Assembly: GCA_964579765.1 (NCBI GenBank)
Contig: CAZOIK010000047.1
Span: 1 to 7,734 of the forward strand
Length of the DNA: 7,734 nt
DNA from: DATNBT01 sp964579765
GTDB taxonomy: Bacteria > Acidobacteriota > Vicinamibacteria > Vicinamibacterales > CAVVIG01
Reading direction: 5' to 3'
The notes below the pieces were generated by a model, which had not been told where the DNA came from, searched no databases, and saw only the letters and a list, made by a program, of their open reading frames with translations. Positions 6,111 to 7,734 of this stretch are shown here, piece by piece. Each line of letters opens with the position of its first letter. Within the stretch, counting starts at the first letter, position 1. A program made the position numbers and the translations under genes.

Positions 6111-6502
6111 TGCGTCACCTTCAGCAGGTTGCGCGCAAGGCCGACGAGGTCTTCGAGCCAGAGCGGTTTGAACCGGAGCTCGGCGCCGAGCTCGCGCAGC
6201 TCGTCGGCGACCGAGTCTTCGAGGAAGTAGTCGCCCGTGACGATGGCCACCGGCGTGGCGCGCTGCTCCTGCTGCGACCGCAGGCGGCGCAGGAAGCCCA
6301 GGCCGTCGATGAGCGGCATCCGGAGGTCCAAGATGATGGCGTTCGGCTGACTTTCGTTCGCAACCCGGAGGCCGGATTCGGCGTTTATGGCAGTACGGAC
6401 TTGAAACCCTTCGAGTTTCAGCATCCGCGCGAAGGTCTGGGTCACGCCCTCATCGTCGTCTACGATGAGGATCGTGGAGTTGGCGACTTCGGTGGCGGCC
6501 AT
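6107..6502 (-). CDS. Single-domain response regulator, first gene of heme operon
   Basis: A 131-residue stand-alone receiver domain. From ATG 6502, the acidic pocket is D15-D16 (ILIVDDD), the phosphorylation site is D59 (IILDLRMPLIDG), the switch Thr is T89 (AIVTGD), and the conserved Lys is K112 (RFKPL). No DNA-binding domain follows. ATG at 6517 (adding MSYVS) and a start at 6595 are possible, but a perfect TATAAT box spans 6521-6516, so 6502 is the best start. The gene ends in CTGA, where its TGA overlaps the hemE CTG start, so the two are probably translated in a coupled way. It shares only the general receiver fold with the receiver at 1713. Its place at the head of hemEHY hints at signal control of heme synthesis, but no kinase is present and the output is unknown. 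Confidence 0.87.
   Translation of the reverse strand: MAATEVANSTILIVDDDEGVTQTFARMLKLEGFQVRTAINAESGLRVANESQPNAIILDLRMPLIDGLGFLRRLRSQQEQRATPVAIVTGDYFLEDSVADELRELGAELRFKPLWLEDLVGLARNLLKVTH
6116..6121 (-). promoter_or_regulatory. Ribosome binding site AAGGTG deciding the hemE CTG start
   Basis: On the minus strand AAGGTG is followed by ACGCA and then CTG at 6110. The five-base spacing is within the usual range. It lies inside the last codons of the receiver gene, as expected for a coupled overlapping start. Confidence 0.6.
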
Positions 6503-6515
6503 CGACACGTATGAC

Positions 6516-6521
6516 ATTATA
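6516..6521 (-). promoter_or_regulatory. Perfect -10 box TATAAT for the receiver-hemEHY operon
   Basis: GGCATATAATGTC on the minus strand contains an exact TATAAT. Transcription would start near 6510-6508, leaving a leader of only about six to eight bases before ATG 6502. The -35 region at 17-base spacing reads TGTGGT, a poor match, so an activator or alternative sigma factor may be needed. Confidence 0.5.
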
Positions 6522-6610
6522 TGCCTGTTCGGTCGTTTACCACAGTGATATCTTCCTCGTATCCGTCGTGATACAAGCTCTGGCGCAGGAAACATGTTAG
6601 AGTTATGGAT

Positions 6611-6635
6611 TTGACAATCCAGTTGGATTCAACTG
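6611..6635 (+). promoter_or_regulatory. TTGACA -35 box followed by overlapping palindromes (candidate operator)
   Basis: An exact TTGACA lies at 6611-6616. Just after it AATCC-AGTT-GGATT (6616-6629) and CAGTTG-GATT-CAACTG (6620-6635) are two overlapping perfect inverted repeats. The -10 region at 17-base spacing (6634-6639, TGTTTG) is weak. The position between divergent genes and next to a -35 box fits a regulator site for the plus-strand pair. Confidence 0.45.
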
Positions 6636-6638
6636 TTT

Positions 6639-6643
6639 GGAGG
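6639..6643 (+). promoter_or_regulatory. Ribosome binding site GGAGG for GTG start at 6652
   Basis: A full GGAGG lies eight bases before GTG 6652. It overlaps the in-frame TTG at 6637, which rules that codon out as the start. Confidence 0.75.
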
Positions 6644-6651
6644 CGCATCCG

Positions 6652-7257
6652 GTGAGCCCCATCCTCGTGCGGCCCGTTCGTGAGCAGCTCGAGCACGACC
6701 GCCTGATCCGTCTGCTGCAAACGAAGCTCAAACGGAAGTTCGAGGCGGGCATCAACCCGGGCGTCGAGCAGAACGCCGCTGTCGGGCAAGGCCCGGCCGC
6801 GCTCTTCCCCGACGTCGTCCTGTTCTCGCCCGAGCGCGGGCGGAAGCTGCAGGGCGTCATCGAAGTCGAGACGGGCGAATCGGTCAATCACCTCGAGGCG
6901 CTCGCGCAGTGGACGCATCTTTCGAAGCTGCGCGTGCCGTTTCACCTGTATGTGCCCGCCGGCATGGTGGATGTCGCGCGCCGGCTGTGCGAAGACAATC
7001 AGATCCCGGTGAACGAGATCTGGAGCTATCACAGCATCGGCGACCAGGTGCGCTTCGCGCTCGTGCACCGCACGCGCGAGGTGCCGCCGGCCCGAGTCGC
7101 GTCGTCGCGGCCGGCCCCCGCCAAGCCGGCGCCCGCCAAGCCGGCGCCCGCCAAGCCCGTGGCCGCCGCGAAGGCGAAGAAGGCCGCGAAGGCGAAGCCG
7201 AAGGCGCCGGCGAAGTCCAGAAAACCCAACGGCAAAGCCAAATCGAAGCGGAAGTAG
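6652..7257 (+). CDS. Probable PD-(D/E)XK-fold protein with histone-H1-like Lys/Ala-rich tail
   Basis: A 201-residue protein of unknown function starting at GTG 6652. Residues 1-140 form a globular domain. FPDVVLF at 52-58 followed by GVIEVETGES at 68-77 has the look of a restriction-endonuclease-like core: acid D54, then E71-x-E73. The Lys expected in PD-(D/E)XK is replaced, so catalysis is doubtful. A basic N-terminal helix (LLQTKLKRKF) precedes it, and a conserved-looking segment follows (PFHLYVPAGMVDVARRLC, EIWSYHSIGDQVRF). From about 150 to the end the chain is low complexity: three PAPAK units, then AAAKAKKAAKAKPKAPAK and a basic end KSKRK, like histone-H1-type DNA-binding tails. I infer nucleic acid binding. 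It is divergent from the heme operon and is followed 15 bases later by another gene on the same strand. Confidence 0.7.
   Translation: MSPILVRPVREQLEHDRLIRLLQTKLKRKFEAGINPGVEQNAAVGQGPAALFPDVVLFSPERGRKLQGVIEVETGESVNHLEALAQWTHLSKLRVPFHLYVPAGMVDVARRLCEDNQIPVNEIWSYHSIGDQVRFALVHRTREVPPARVASSRPAPAKPAPAKPAPAKPVAAAKAKKAAKAKPKAPAKSRKPNGKAKSKRK
7111..7155 (+). repeat. Three 15-bp tandem repeats encoding PAPAK
   Basis: CCGGCGCCCGCCAAG occurs at 7126-7140 and 7141-7155, preceded by a one-mismatch copy (CCGGCCCCCGCCAAG) at 7111-7125. The unit is five codons, so copy-number changes keep the reading frame and only change tail length. Confidence 0.85.
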
Positions 7258-7272
7258 GAAAGTCGCACGGCC

Positions 7273-7734
7273 GTGCCCGTCCTGAAATTTTCCCGCGACA
7301 AGCGTGGCTACGAGCATTACTACCTGATGGAGTCGCCCGCGGGCGGGCGCCGCGGCGGTGGCGCGGGACGTCCGCGTCTGCTGTTTGCGTTTCGTACGCC
7401 GCCACATGTCAAAGTCGGCCGCGAGCCGTTTGCGGACGAGGTGCGGCAGACGATCGAAGCGCACTATCCCGACATCACGTTCGACTGGGCGCGCATCATG
7501 GCGACGCCGATTCCGCCGCCCGACGTCGAGCACTGGCGCGAGCGCCGCCGCGCCGAGAAAGCCGCGCGGCGCGCGGCGCGCGACGCCGACACGGACGTCG
7601 AGATCGCGCCGGCGCACGACGCGACGCCGGTGGCCGCCGCCGCGGACGTGGATGCGCGCGACGGCGCCCTCGACGCGCCGGACGCGTCACCCGCTGCGGA
7701 CGCCACGGCCGAACCGCCCGCCGCGTCGTCTGAC
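7273..7734 (+). CDS. Conserved-looking hypothetical protein, C-terminus cut by window edge
   Basis: From GTG 7273 the frame is open for 154 codons to the window end. I do not recognise a characterised family, though the N-terminus resembles hypothetical proteins I recall from Acidobacteria-like genomes. Residues 1-95 look folded: LKFSRDKRGYEHYYLME, then RPRLLFAFRTPPHVKVGREPF, DEVRQTIEAHYPDITFDWARI, and PIPPPDVEHWRERRRAEKA, which ends in a charged helix. From about 100 it becomes acidic and rich in Ala, Asp and Pro, probably disordered. No signal peptide or membrane segment is seen. The start lies 15 bases after the preceding stop with a weak GGAAAG upstream, so the two genes are probably one transcript. 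The basic tail of the first protein and the acidic tail of this one could interact, but that is speculation. Confidence 0.7.
   Translation, partial: MPVLKFSRDKRGYEHYYLMESPAGGRRGGGAGRPRLLFAFRTPPHVKVGREPFADEVRQTIEAHYPDITFDWARIMATPIPPPDVEHWRERRRAEKAARRAARDADTDVEIAPAHDATPVAAAADVDARDGALDAPDASPAADATAEPPAASSD

Noticed and set aside
6637..6651. TTG start for the nuclease-fold protein
   Set aside because: The GGAGG ribosome site begins inside this codon; GTG 6652 has correct spacing.
6517..7617. 366-codon minus-strand open frame
   Set aside because: Antisense to the nuclease-fold gene and its partner; Arg/Gly-rich and low complexity; the plus-strand frame has a GGAGG site and coherent protein motifs.

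Overview
This is a GC-rich bacterial window that reads as Gram-negative. Sampled 60-base lines are about 73% GC in the heme genes and about 48-62% GC in the first 1.5 kb. Evidence for an outer membrane is a predicted exported outer-membrane lipase. Gene order, protein style and the short repeat patches between genes recall Acidobacteriota, possibly Vicinamibacteria. That assignment is recognition from memory and was not tested by a search.

Left region (1-1700): a minus-strand gene for a long PagL-like lipid A deacylase runs off the left edge. About 350 bases without an intact gene follow. They hold a short plus-strand relic of a tyrosine integrase, next to the 3' end of a minus-strand tRNA-Lys(UUU). 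Lower GC, integrase remnant and tRNA together look like the scar of an integrated element.

Centre (1700-6600): a plus-strand single-domain response regulator converges on a minus-strand operon through a shared GC hairpin. The operon, in transcription order, is receiver-only response regulator (6502), hemE, hemH, hemY, and an O-methyltransferase with a signal peptide (ending at 2109). Most joins are tight: CTGA overlap, repeat-filled gap, direct abutment, 19-base overlap. HemE very probably starts at a CTG codon at 6110 rather than at the internal ATG at 6038. HemE, HemH and HemY catalyse late heme-synthesis steps. HemH resembles the Firmicutes coproporphyrin type, so the cluster may serve the coproporphyrin-dependent branch.

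Right region (6600-7734): a divergent plus-strand pair starts from a promoter region with overlapping palindromes. The first gene encodes a probable restriction-endonuclease-fold protein with a Lys/Ala/Pro-rich, histone-H1-like tail. The second, cut by the window end, encodes an unrecognised protein with a conserved-looking N-terminus and an acidic Ala/Asp/Pro-rich tail.

The most notable observations are the non-canonical hemE start, the exported methyltransferase at the end of a heme operon, the altered proximal residue in HemH, the integrase relic at tRNA-Lys, and a 9-bp-periodic inverted GGTTCC array inside the heme operon.
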